Source: Clostridiaceae bacterium (GTDB taxonomy: Bacteria > Bacillota > Clostridia > TANB77 > CAG-508). Taken from it: DNA of 58,023 nucleotides. Made by a program: the position numbers and the translations under genes. Shown here piece after piece: positions 7,743 to 15,686 of this stretch (positions are counted from its first letter, which is position 1; each line of letters opens with the position of its first letter). Location of the stretch: assembly GCA_021771025.1 (NCBI GenBank), contig JAETPW010000012.1, forward strand, positions 1 through 58,023, written 5' to 3'. The notes under the pieces were generated by a model. That model was not told the origin of the DNA and searched no databases. It saw only the letters and a program-made list of their open reading frames with translations.

Positions 7743-7790
7743 TGTCCTTTTTGTACCCGTCCCCAATTGGACACTTGCCAAATAGGACAA
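7743..7790. repeat. REP-like palindrome (GTACCCGTCCCC type)
   Basis: TGTCC..TTGTACCCGTCCCCAATTGGACA with a second GGACA segment, inserted between yqzL and recO. Same family as 33304, 35735, 52311 and 54046. It makes an upstream in-frame ATG of recO (7742) spurious. Confidence 0.7.
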
Positions 7791-7810
7791 AACCAGAAAG
7801 AGGAACAATC

Positions 7811-8539
7811 ATGGCAACAATCAAAGTAAAAGGAATCATATTAGCAGAAAATAATATGGGGGATTATGATAAAATGGTAACCATGTTAACCCCCAATCTA
7901 GGAAAAATATCCTGTGCTGCCAAAGGTGCCAGAAGACAAAGTAGTAGTCTTCTGGCTGGCACACAGCTTTTTTGTTTTGGCGATTATCTTCTTTATCAAG
8001 GAACCAATACATATCATATCAATTCGTGTGAAACCATTGAAATGTTTTATTCTTTACGAACCGATTTAGACAAATTAAAATATGCCATGCACATCCAAAA
8101 AATCATTAGTGAAGTAACAGAAGAAAATGAAAATTCTTATCGTATTCTACAGCTATTACTAAATACCTTATATATGATAGCAGAAACTGATCAAGACTTA
8201 GATTTCATCCTAAGTGTATTTAAACTAAGATTATTGTGTTTATTAGGCTATATTCCTAGAATCAATGGCTGCCTTAGGTGCCAAACAAAAGAAAAGTTAA
8301 CTCATTTTAGTTTGCGAGATAATGGGTTCATTTGTGAGCCATGTAGCAAAACAGACAAGTCAGCGATGAATATGCTAGAAAGTACAAAATTAGCCATACA
8401 ATACGTAGCAACTGCTCCACCGAAAAAACTATATTCCTTTCAACTAAAAGAAGAAGCTTCGGCAGAATTCAAATTAATTGTAAAAGTATTTTTTGATGAG
8501 AAAATGGAAAAACAATATCGAGTAGATGAATTGTTTTAA
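7811..8539 (+). CDS. recO: DNA repair protein RecO
   Basis: 242 residues. N-terminal OB fold with KVKGIILAENNMGDYDKMVTM, then an all-helical domain carrying a zinc-binding pair CLRC...CEPC (CxxC-x18-CxxC), as in Firmicutes RecO. RecO loads RecA with RecR and anneals single strands in the RecFOR gap-repair pathway. Start 7811 is set by AGAGGAA nearby; the upstream in-frame ATG lies in a REP sequence. The stop is at the left edge of the structured element at 8540. Confidence 0.94.
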   Translation: MATIKVKGIILAENNMGDYDKMVTMLTPNLGKISCAAKGARRQSSSLLAGTQLFCFGDYLLYQGTNTYHINSCETIEMFYSLRTDLDKLKYAMHIQKIISEVTEENENSYRILQLLLNTLYMIAETDQDLDFILSVFKLRLLCLLGYIPRINGCLRCQTKEKLTHFSLRDNGFICEPCSKTDKSAMNMLESTKLAIQYVATAPPKKLYSFQLKEEASAEFKLIVKVFFDEKMEKQYRVDELF

Positions 8540-8765
8540 ATGGTAACCGTGAAAAAGGGGAGTTTGATCAACGATTCTAACATGAATTTAACCTTCCATA
8601 GCTGGGTCATTTTAAAACCCTTAAGTCCCTAACAAAGAAGCCGGCAATCGGGTTTTAAGCCTAACGCGGGTCTTAGGGAACTGTCAGGTATAAATTCATG
8701 TTAGAATCGTTGACCAAACTCCCCTTTTTCACTACTCTACAATTTGTATGGCTGTGAACGGTAAC
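8540..8765 (+). repeat. Variable-arm structured element, copy A (full length)
   Basis: Layout: left tip GGTAACCGTG; arm 8549-8590; core 8591-8690; arm 8691-8732, complementary to the first at 41 of 42 positions; then the right tail CTACTCTACAATTTGTATGG and GAACGGTAAC. In the core AAAACCC pairs with GGGTTTT, and AGTCCCTAA in the loop can pair with TTAGGGAACT downstream, a possible pseudoknot. The core is almost 90% identical to that of copy C (44030) while the arms differ. It may be a mobile palindromic element or a structured RNA. It lies immediately upstream of hpf, whose own promoter begins beyond it. Confidence 0.85.
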
Positions 8766-8804
8766 ATGATTTACAACTTGTTTTCATTTATTTTCAAAAA
8801 ATGG

Positions 8805-8833
8805 TTGAAAAAATAGAAAATTCCATATATAAT
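8805..8833 (+). promoter_or_regulatory. sigma-A promoter of hpf
   Basis: TTGAAA (8805-8810), 17 bp, TATAAT (8828-8833). The -10 box overlaps an in-frame ATG at 8832, so translation must start later, at 8886. Confidence 0.8.
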
Positions 8834-8885
8834 GAAAATACAACATAAAAAAAGAAAACAAGAGAAAGAGAAGGGAGCGATTTTT

Positions 8886-9413
8886 ATGAAAATAAAAATA
8901 ACAGGAAAAGAACTAAAGATAACAGAGGCAATGAATGATTATGTTGAAAAAAAATTAGAAAGAATTAATAAGTATTTTGAAAATGCTGAAGCTGATGTTA
9001 CTCTAAAAACAGAAAAACAAGAACAAATTGCTGAAATTTGTATCGTGACAGAAGGAGAAAAATTCCGTGCTGTAACAGAAGATAAAGACTTATACGCATC
9101 AATTGATAAGGACATCGATATCTTAGAAGGGCAAATTCGTAAAGCAAAAACCAAAAAGGACAAAATGATGAAAGAGGGAAGTATTCGTACAATGGATATA
9201 GCTACTGACAAAGTAACAGAAATTTCCAACGAAATCATAAAAACAGCATATTATGACATTAAACCAATCACACCAGAAGATGCTGTTTTAAAATTACAAG
9301 AAAAACCATCTCACACATTTTTAACATTTATTAACGTAGAAACAGGCAAAGTAAATGTGATTCACAAATTGAAAGATGGAAAGAACTATGGGCTAATTGA
9401 ACCAGAAGCATAA
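8886..9413 (+). CDS. hpf: Ribosome hibernation promoting factor, long form
   Basis: 175 residues. The N-terminal S30AE/YfiA domain begins MKIKITGKELKITEAMNDYV. The C-terminal dimerisation domain is intact (KPITPEDAVLKLQ...HTFLTFINVETGKVNVIH). Long HPF dimerises 70S ribosomes into inactive 100S particles in stationary phase. RBS AAGGGAG seven to eight bases before the 8886 ATG. A terminator follows at 9438. The element upstream sits in the same position as the raiA-associated RNA of other Firmicutes, though I cannot confirm that identity. Confidence 0.95.
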   Translation: MKIKITGKELKITEAMNDYVEKKLERINKYFENAEADVTLKTEKQEQIAEICIVTEGEKFRAVTEDKDLYASIDKDIDILEGQIRKAKTKKDKMMKEGSIRTMDIATDKVTEISNEIIKTAYYDIKPITPEDAVLKLQEKPSHTFLTFINVETGKVNVIHKLKDGKNYGLIEPEA

Positions 9414-9437
9414 CTAAAAAACTAAAAAAGCTAAAAA

Positions 9438-9463
9438 AGGCAGGAAATCAAATCCTGCCTTTA
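9438..9463 (+). terminator. Intrinsic terminator of hpf
   Basis: AGGCAGGA pairs with TCCTGCCT around a seven-base loop, followed by TTTAT. Confidence 0.8.
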
Positions 9464-9527
9464 TGTATTCATAAAAACAAAATTTAACTTCCCGTCTTTT
9501 AATTTGAGCTAGTTTTCTAATTTAAAA

Positions 9528-9725
9528 CTATTTCATTTGAGATTCTACTTGTTGGATCATTTTTCTTACCATGTTTCCACCGATTCTACCAGCGTCTCTA
9601 GCAGAGATGTCACCATTGTATCCATCTTTAAGAGTTACTCCAACTTCACTAGCTACTTCATATTTGAATTTATCTAATGCGTTCATAGCTTCTGGAACTA
9701 ATTTTTGGTTATTGTTGTTTGCCAT
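9528..9725 (-). CDS. Alpha/beta-type small acid-soluble spore protein
   Basis: 65 residues: Asn-rich N-terminus, then LVPEAMNALDKFKYEVASEVGV, containing the GPR protease site (YE-VASE), and the DNA-binding signature DGYNGDISARDAGRIGG. SASPs coat and protect spore DNA and feed outgrowth. Start is the ATG directly after the AGGAGGT site (9725); the upstream GTG is too close to it. Direct evidence that the organism makes endospores. Confidence 0.95.
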   Translation of the reverse strand: MANNNNQKLVPEAMNALDKFKYEVASEVGVTLKDGYNGDISARDAGRIGGNMVRKMIQQVESQMK

Positions 9726-9942
9726 TTTTTTCACCTCCTGCGAATTTTCATTTCTGGAAAAAACTTAATTGCTTTTTCTAATACTATCATCTGCAATTTT
9801 CAAAAAAATAATCAGGAAAAAAATGACAAATTAATATTTTAATGCTAAAAAATAAAGTAGTGGAAAAGGATTTTCCATTTTATCCTATTGACATCCTGTT
9901 TCCTAAAAGGATATAATAAAAAAAGTCGAAAGGAGATTTTTT

Positions 9943-10824
9943 ATGTACAAATTTGTCGCCATTGATCTAGACGGAACTATGTTAAATCAATACGGAATAG
10001 TAACTGAAAGAACAAAACAAGCTATTCAAAAAGCAAAAGAGAAGGGAATTAATATAGTAATTGCCTCAGGAAGGCCAATCGATTCCATTAAAAGCATTGC
10101 CAAAGAAATAGGAGCAGACCACTACTTTATTGCTGGTAATGGTGCTTTAATTTATGATATGAAAAAAGATGAAATTTTATACGAAAAATATATGGATAAA
10201 CAAAAAATTTTAGAAATAATACGCTTATGTGAAGAAAATAGTATATCATATAACATCTATACGCAAACCACCATCATCGCCAAAGCATTAAAATACAATG
10301 TTTTATACTACCACAAAGAAAATTTAAAAAAAGAGGAAAACAAAAGAACCAAAATTACCATTGTTGATGATGTAGAAGACTATGTTGCTCACTTAGAAAA
10401 CGCACAATTTCTCAAAATGACAATTTGTGACGAAAGTAAAGTTGTATTTCAGTCCATCATTCGAAAACTAAGACAAATACAAGGAATTGAAGTTTTAGAC
10501 GTACTCCATATGTCACGAAAAATGATTCGTCAAGGAACAGAAGAAGTTCCCATCGAATATCACTATACAGAAATATCTTCTAAACAAGTAGACAAATGGC
10601 ATGCTATCGAGTTTCTAAAGCAACAATTATTGCTTTCACGCCAAGAAATCATAGCTATCGGAGACAATATGAACGACAAAAAAATGATTGAAGAAGCAGG
10701 TCTTGGCATAGCTATGGGCGGAAGTACGCCACAAATTACTCAAGTAGCAGATTATGTAACAGACACCAATCAAGAGGATGGAGTAGCAAAAGCATTAGAA
10801 AAATTTTGTCTAGCGTTTCCTTAA
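9943..10824 (+). CDS. Cof-type HAD-IIB phosphatase
   Basis: 293 residues. HAD motif I is DLDGTML (residues ~8-14), motif II is SGRP, a Lys lies in the cap-side segment (DKWHAI), and motif IV is IGDNMNDKKMIEEAGLGIAMG. The middle holds the C2B alpha/beta cap. The family dephosphorylates sugar phosphates, pyridoxal phosphate or nucleotides; substrate cannot be told. RBS GAAAGGAG. Just upstream of, but apparently separate from, the Tad-like locus. Confidence 0.92.
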   Translation: MYKFVAIDLDGTMLNQYGIVTERTKQAIQKAKEKGINIVIASGRPIDSIKSIAKEIGADHYFIAGNGALIYDMKKDEILYEKYMDKQKILEIIRLCEENSISYNIYTQTTIIAKALKYNVLYYHKENLKKEENKRTKITIVDDVEDYVAHLENAQFLKMTICDESKVVFQSIIRKLRQIQGIEVLDVLHMSRKMIRQGTEEVPIEYHYTEISSKQVDKWHAIEFLKQQLLLSRQEIIAIGDNMNDKKMIEEAGLGIAMGGSTPQITQVADYVTDTNQEDGVAKALEKFCLAFP

Positions 10825-10918
10825 TGGAGAAGAAAAAAGACTAGAAGTATAAGATAAAAAAGAATATTACAAACACATTACAAACGTGTGAACTTTCTAT
10901 GACACCGATCACTTTTTG

Positions 10919-10947
10919 TTGATTTTGAAAGGAATTTGCGGTAAAAT
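10919..10947 (+). promoter_or_regulatory. Candidate promoter of the Tad-like locus
   Basis: TTGATT (10919-10924), 17 bp, TAAAAT (10942-10947), 65 bp before the CpaB-like gene. Moderate match. Confidence 0.45.
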
Positions 10948-11011
10948 AAAGATAAGGTTATTGGGTGACAATCGGGCTCATTAACAAGAGAGATAAAGGA
11001 GGAATTGGAAA

Positions 11012-12106
11012 ATGGCAACAAATCCAATGCAAAGAAAAGCAAGAAATTCATTTTTATTAGGAATGTTATTAATGTTATTGATCGCGGCACTAGTCGTAGG
11101 TCTATTATTAATGCAATTAAAAAATTATCAAGATAAAGAAAAGGCGGAAATAGCAGCTAAAGTATCTATTTACATATTAAATCAAGATGTAAAATCAGGG
11201 CAAATTATTACTTCGGATATGCTTACTCAGCAGCAAGTCAATAAAAATTTGATTCCGCAAGATGCTATCGGAGATGCGGCGACTTTGGAAAACTACGTAT
11301 TAGAGGACAAAGAGGGAAATACCGTTTTTACTAAAAATTCAACTCAATACATTAGAATTGATGGAAAAGAATATGAACTAAAAACAGAAGAAGCAACTGG
11401 AAGTTATTACATCAATAAAACCAACAATGAAGACGACAAACAATACATAGAATTAAATACTGTTCCTGTTGTTGCTAAAGTAAGTATGAATAAAAATACT
11501 GTTTTAACGAGAGAATTAGTTGCAAAAGGAGACAATACTACTTCAGATGATGTGAGAAAACAAGAATACAACATGATTTCTTTACCAACCCAAATTGAAT
11601 CGGGAGATTACATTGATATTCGTTTAGCTTTACCATCTGGACAAGACTATATTGTAGTGGCTAAAAAAGAAGTAACTGTTCCTGATGTAGCAGGAATGCC
11701 GTCAGAAGATACCATTTGGGTTAATTTATCAGAAGCAGAAATTATTATGATGAACAATGCTATAGTGGATGCTTATCGTATTAATGGAGCTAAACTATAT
11801 GCTAATTTATATACTGAAGCTGGAATGCAAGCAGCAGCAACAACTACGTATGTACCAAACAGAGAAGTTGCTCAATTGATTCAAAGTGATCCAAACATTA
11901 TTGAAAAAGCAAAACAAGGATTATTAAATAGATTTAACTCAATGGCATCTGAACGAAATAATGCGTTAAACGGAGCAATTCAAAACAGTAGTGAAGATGG
12001 GGATACTAATGTAAAAACCAAAGTAGAACAAGATATGACCAATACAAAAGATAATCGTAAAAAATGGCTAGATGGTTTATCAGGAGGAACAACAGCTGCA
12101 CAATAA
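11012..12106 (+). CDS. CpaB/RcpC-like SAF-domain pilus assembly protein
   Basis: 364 residues. One N-terminal transmembrane helix (residues ~14-36) is followed by an extracytoplasmic part with a SAF-like segment: VYILNQDVKSGQIIT-type sequence then DMLTQQQV, and a second pair VPVVAKVSMNKNTVLTRELV. In Tad systems CpaB/RcpC is a periplasmic or cell-surface assembly factor. It starts the operon, with RBS AAAGGAGGA, and the following genes are tightly spaced. C-terminus is Thr/Asn-rich and low complexity. Confidence 0.8.
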   Translation: MATNPMQRKARNSFLLGMLLMLLIAALVVGLLLMQLKNYQDKEKAEIAAKVSIYILNQDVKSGQIITSDMLTQQQVNKNLIPQDAIGDAATLENYVLEDKEGNTVFTKNSTQYIRIDGKEYELKTEEATGSYYINKTNNEDDKQYIELNTVPVVAKVSMNKNTVLTRELVAKGDNTTSDDVRKQEYNMISLPTQIESGDYIDIRLALPSGQDYIVVAKKEVTVPDVAGMPSEDTIWVNLSEAEIIMMNNAIVDAYRINGAKLYANLYTEAGMQAAATTTYVPNREVAQLIQSDPNIIEKAKQGLLNRFNSMASERNNALNGAIQNSSEDGDTNVKTKVEQDMTNTKDNRKKWLDGLSGGTTAAQ

Positions 12107-12141
12107 AAGGGGATAGGAAAACTAAGGAAGGAGAAACATTC

Positions 12142-12831
12142 ATGAAAAAAGTAGGATTGATTGGTGCTTATGACAAAACTGATTTGATACTCAATTTGTC
12201 TAAGATACTAACCACTTTAGGAAAACGAGTACTAATGATTGACTCGACAATCGCACAAAAAGCCAAGTATGTAGTACCAGTAATCAATCCTACTGCTTCT
12301 TATGTCACTAATTTTGAAGAGATTGATGTAGCAGTAGGATTTCATAATCTAAAAGAGATTGAAAATTATTTAGGTACAACTGAATTACCCTATGATATTT
12401 TGCTTGTTGATGCTGATACCGTAGAGCGAATTCAAGAATTCGAGTTAGGCAAGGCGAATCAGAATTTTTTTGTTACTTCCTTTGATTTGTATTCCTTAAA
12501 AAAAGGACTAGAAATTTTGGCAGGTTTGCCAGAACCAATTCCACTTACTAAAGTTCTTTATTCTTTAGAAATACTTAAGGAAGACGATGATTACTTAAAT
12601 TCTCTTTCTTTAGGATTAAAAGTCATTTGGGATGAAGAACGTATTTACTTTCCCTTAAGCAATGAAGATATGGCTATTTTGATGGAAAACCAAAGAGTAG
12701 CTAAAATTAAATTCAAACGTTTAAGTACTCCTTATAAAGATGGATTAATTTATATGGTCATGAAAATCTTGGATAAAACAAGCGAAGGCAACATAAGAAG
12801 GGCAATTAAAATCATTGAAAGAGGAGTGTAG
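12142..12831 (+). CDS. ParA/TadZ-like protein lacking a Walker A lysine loop
   Basis: 229 residues. The N-terminus (MKKVGLIGAYDKTDLILNLS) has the beta1-loop-alpha1 layout of MinD/ParA ATPases, and later strands VLMIDS and ILLVDADTV follow the fold. The nucleotide loop reads GAYDKTD instead of KGGxGKT, so it probably does not hydrolyse ATP. TadZ/CpaE proteins place the Tad machine in the cell, and some are known to be degenerate. Start 12142 is chosen for AAGGAGGAG; the earlier in-frame ATG lies inside cpaB. Confidence 0.6.
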   Translation: MKKVGLIGAYDKTDLILNLSKILTTLGKRVLMIDSTIAQKAKYVVPVINPTASYVTNFEEIDVAVGFHNLKEIENYLGTTELPYDILLVDADTVERIQEFELGKANQNFFVTSFDLYSLKKGLEILAGLPEPIPLTKVLYSLEILKEDDDYLNSLSLGLKVIWDEERIYFPLSNEDMAILMENQRVAKIKFKRLSTPYKDGLIYMVMKILDKTSEGNIRRAIKIIERGV

Positions 12832-12833
12832 AC

Positions 12834-13676
12834 ATGGCAATTATCACATTTTGGAACAGTAGGAGAGAAGAAACTGGAAAAACATTGGCATTAGCAGCAA
12901 TAGCTACCTATATGTCGATTGAACATAATGTCAAAAACTTAATTGTGTCTACTACTGATCGAGAAGACAAATTAAAACGATGTTTTTGGGAAGAAAAAAA
13001 GAAATCTAAATTCAATTTAGGAATCTTTGGACCAAATGCCAATAATATTTTGGAAAAAGAAAGTGGTGTAAATGGGTTAGCTAAAATGATTCGTAGCAAC
13101 AAAATTACCCCTGATATCATTACCAATTATACGAAAGTAGTTTTTAAAGAACGTTTAGAGGTATTATTAGGGTGTGAACAACCTGGAAAAGACGACATTA
13201 TGCAATCCTATCCAGATATTATTTTGACTGCTGACCAAGCTTATGAATATGTTTTTGTTGATTTAGATTATAATGTCCCTACAGAAGTAAGACAAAAGAT
13301 TTTAGAAAAATCAGATATTGTGATTATGAGTTTAAGCCAACGATTAAGTAGTATAGAAACATTCTTAAAAAAGAAAGAGCAAGATCCATTATTAAAATCT
13401 TCCAAAACTTTATTACTCATTGGAAGATACGATAAATTTTCCAAATACAATAGCAAAAATATTACGCGTTATTTAGGAGAAAAAAATCAAGTATTAACCA
13501 TTCCTTATAATACATTGTTCTTTGAAGCAGCAGAAGAGGCAGGTGTTCCGGATTTGTTTCTTCGTTTTCGAAAATTTATTGATCCAGAAGACCGAAATGC
13601 CTTTTTTATTAGCGAAATTAAACGCGTTTCGGAAAATATTATTTATCGCTTACAAATGATACAGGCAGGTATGTAG
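12834..13676 (+). CDS. ParA/CpaE-like ATPase
   Basis: 280 residues. MAIITFWNSRREETGKTLALAA is a deviant Walker A that keeps GKT. YVFVDLDYNVPTEVRQKIL corresponds to the Walker B region, and the C-terminal half follows the P-loop fold. It sits two bases after the preceding paralogue, with RBS GAGGAG. Probably a TadZ-type localisation ATPase, perhaps forming a heterodimer with the upstream degenerate relative. The role is inferred from locus context. Confidence 0.6.
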   Translation: MAIITFWNSRREETGKTLALAAIATYMSIEHNVKNLIVSTTDREDKLKRCFWEEKKKSKFNLGIFGPNANNILEKESGVNGLAKMIRSNKITPDIITNYTKVVFKERLEVLLGCEQPGKDDIMQSYPDIILTADQAYEYVFVDLDYNVPTEVRQKILEKSDIVIMSLSQRLSSIETFLKKKEQDPLLKSSKTLLLIGRYDKFSKYNSKNITRYLGEKNQVLTIPYNTLFFEAAEEAGVPDLFLRFRKFIDPEDRNAFFISEIKRVSENIIYRLQMIQAGM

Positions 13677-13691
13677 AAAGGAGAAAAGCAA

Positions 13692-15663
13692 ATGACGATA
13701 ACCAATTTACTGTTAAGTTTGGTAGTTCTTGTTGCAGGACTTTCAGCCATCTTTTATTACATCAAAAAGAAAAGAACTGAAGAAGTAGAAAATGTCATTC
13801 AAGTGGATGACAAAACCTATACATTAGATGTCATGAAAGAATTTGTGAAAAAAAGACTAGACGAAATTACCAAAGTTAACTTATATGACATTGGACTTTC
13901 AGAAGAAGAATTAAAAAGAAGAAAGAATAAAAAGTACGAATTAAAGAAGGCCTTAAAAGGTTGTACATATGGTGACGTAAATGACAAAAAGTACGTTAAA
14001 GAATTAATCTATGACTTGCTTTCTAGTGAATATGGAGTTGATGAAACAAACATTTCTAGAGCTATTCCTTTTGATATTCCGTCTTTACTTACTCCTCAAG
14101 ACAAGTTTGATATTTTACTATATGCCTATAAAAAAGATTTTGGCTATGAAGCCTTAACAGAACTAATTAAAAAATATGACTTGGCTAGTTTAAAATACGT
14201 AGAGGGGGAAGCGAAGCCATCTTATGTTATTACTACACAAGAAATTGAAGATATTTATGAACAAGAAAACATTCAATTAACCTTCTCTGATAAGTTGGCC
14301 ATTGTTGTTCAACGAATTTATCAACATTACAAAGGATATAGCACCATTGATGAAGTAAGAGACATGAACATTGACGGTGTATCTGGTGGTGTATCTGGTC
14401 TTCCAGAAAGTTTTTTAAGCCAAGTTGCTCAAACAGCAGGGGGAGATTACTTAAATCAAGTAGCAGAACATAAAGTACCAAGAGCATGTGATAGTATCTG
14501 GATCTTCTTCCAAGGTAAATCTATCCGTTTAGCTTTCTTAAGTTTTGGTACAGAAGCAGAACTAAAACGTGTATGTCAAAACATCTATAAATACAATAAC
14601 CCTGGGCAATTATCTGACACCAATGGCTACAAAATCAACGAAATGAAAGATGGTTCTCGTGTTGTTGTCGTAAGACCAAGCTTTTCAGAGACATGGGCAT
14701 TCTTTGTTCGTAAGTTTGACGTAAAACGTGCAACCTTAGAACAATTAGTTCGTGATCCTGGAAAAGAAGAGGCTATCGAATTATTAAAATTCTTAGTCAA
14801 AGGAGCTAGAATTTTAGCCATTACCGGAGAGCAAGGTTCTGGTAAAACCACTCTTTTGATGGGGATGATTGAAAACATCTATGAAACCATGAATATCCGT
14901 GTTCAGGAAACGGCATTCGAGCTTCACTTAAGAAAAATATATCCAACCAGAAACATATTAACCTTCCGTGAAACCGATACCATTTCAGGGCAAGAAGGTC
15001 TAGACGTACAAAAGAAAACCGATGGTTCGGTAAACATCATCCGGAGAGGTTGCTACAGACCCCGTAGCATCTTGGATGATTCAAGCTGCTCAAGTTGCTT
15101 CTAAGTTTACCTTATTTACTCACCATGCGAAAACATTTCCAAACTTAGTAACAGCATTAAGAAACTCAATGCTTCGAACAGGAGTATTCACCGATGAGAA
15201 AACTGCAGAAGAGCAAGTTGTTCAAGTATTAAACTTTGACATTCATCAAGTAAAAGACTTTAGAGGAAAACGTTACATTGAAAGAATTACCGAATGTATT
15301 CCTATAGAAAATAAAAATGAATACACCTATGAACATCGAAACGAAAAAACATTAGAAGGGAAATTTGACAAATTTTTCGACAATGCTACACAATATTTCA
15401 CGAAATCAACTGACAAACAACTATATACCTATCGTAACATCATGGAATATCGTGATGGAGAACTAGTGATTACTAACCCAATTACTGATCAAAACATAAA
15501 AGAGATGCGTAACAATATGGACGAAGTTGATGTAGAAGAATTCGATAAATTCATAGAAAGACACTGGAAAAAGAAACAAGAAGTATACGAAACAGTAACT
15601 GTTTCAGCAGACCCGGTAGAAGAAAAGCCAAAAAGAAGAGGTAGAAAACCAAAAAATACTTAA
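13692..15663 (+). pseudogene. TadA/CpaF-type secretion ATPase, broken by a one-base insertion
   Basis: The first frame (13692 onward) encodes an N-terminal membrane helix, a long helical region, and the ATPase with Walker A ITGEQGSGKTTLL. The frame breaks at ~15041. Removing one C from ATCATCCGGAGAG restores NIIGEVATDPVASWMIQAA, the Walker B/His-box region, which then runs in frame to 15663. The whole would be ~656 residues, ending in a Lys/Arg-rich tail. This is the only pilus motor in the window, so loss would disable the system. Sequencing error is as likely as real inactivation. Confidence 0.85.
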
Positions 15664-15686
15664 AATAGGCGGGAGGTGAAAAACAA

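Noticed and set aside
8540..8765. Calling the element before hpf the known raiA RNA motif
   Set aside because: The position fits, but copies elsewhere and the element-like tips do not, and I cannot run the covariance model.
9735..9800. sigma-G promoter for the SASP gene
   Set aside because: A GATAGTA box is present on the minus strand, but no -35 box lies at the required 17-18 bp.
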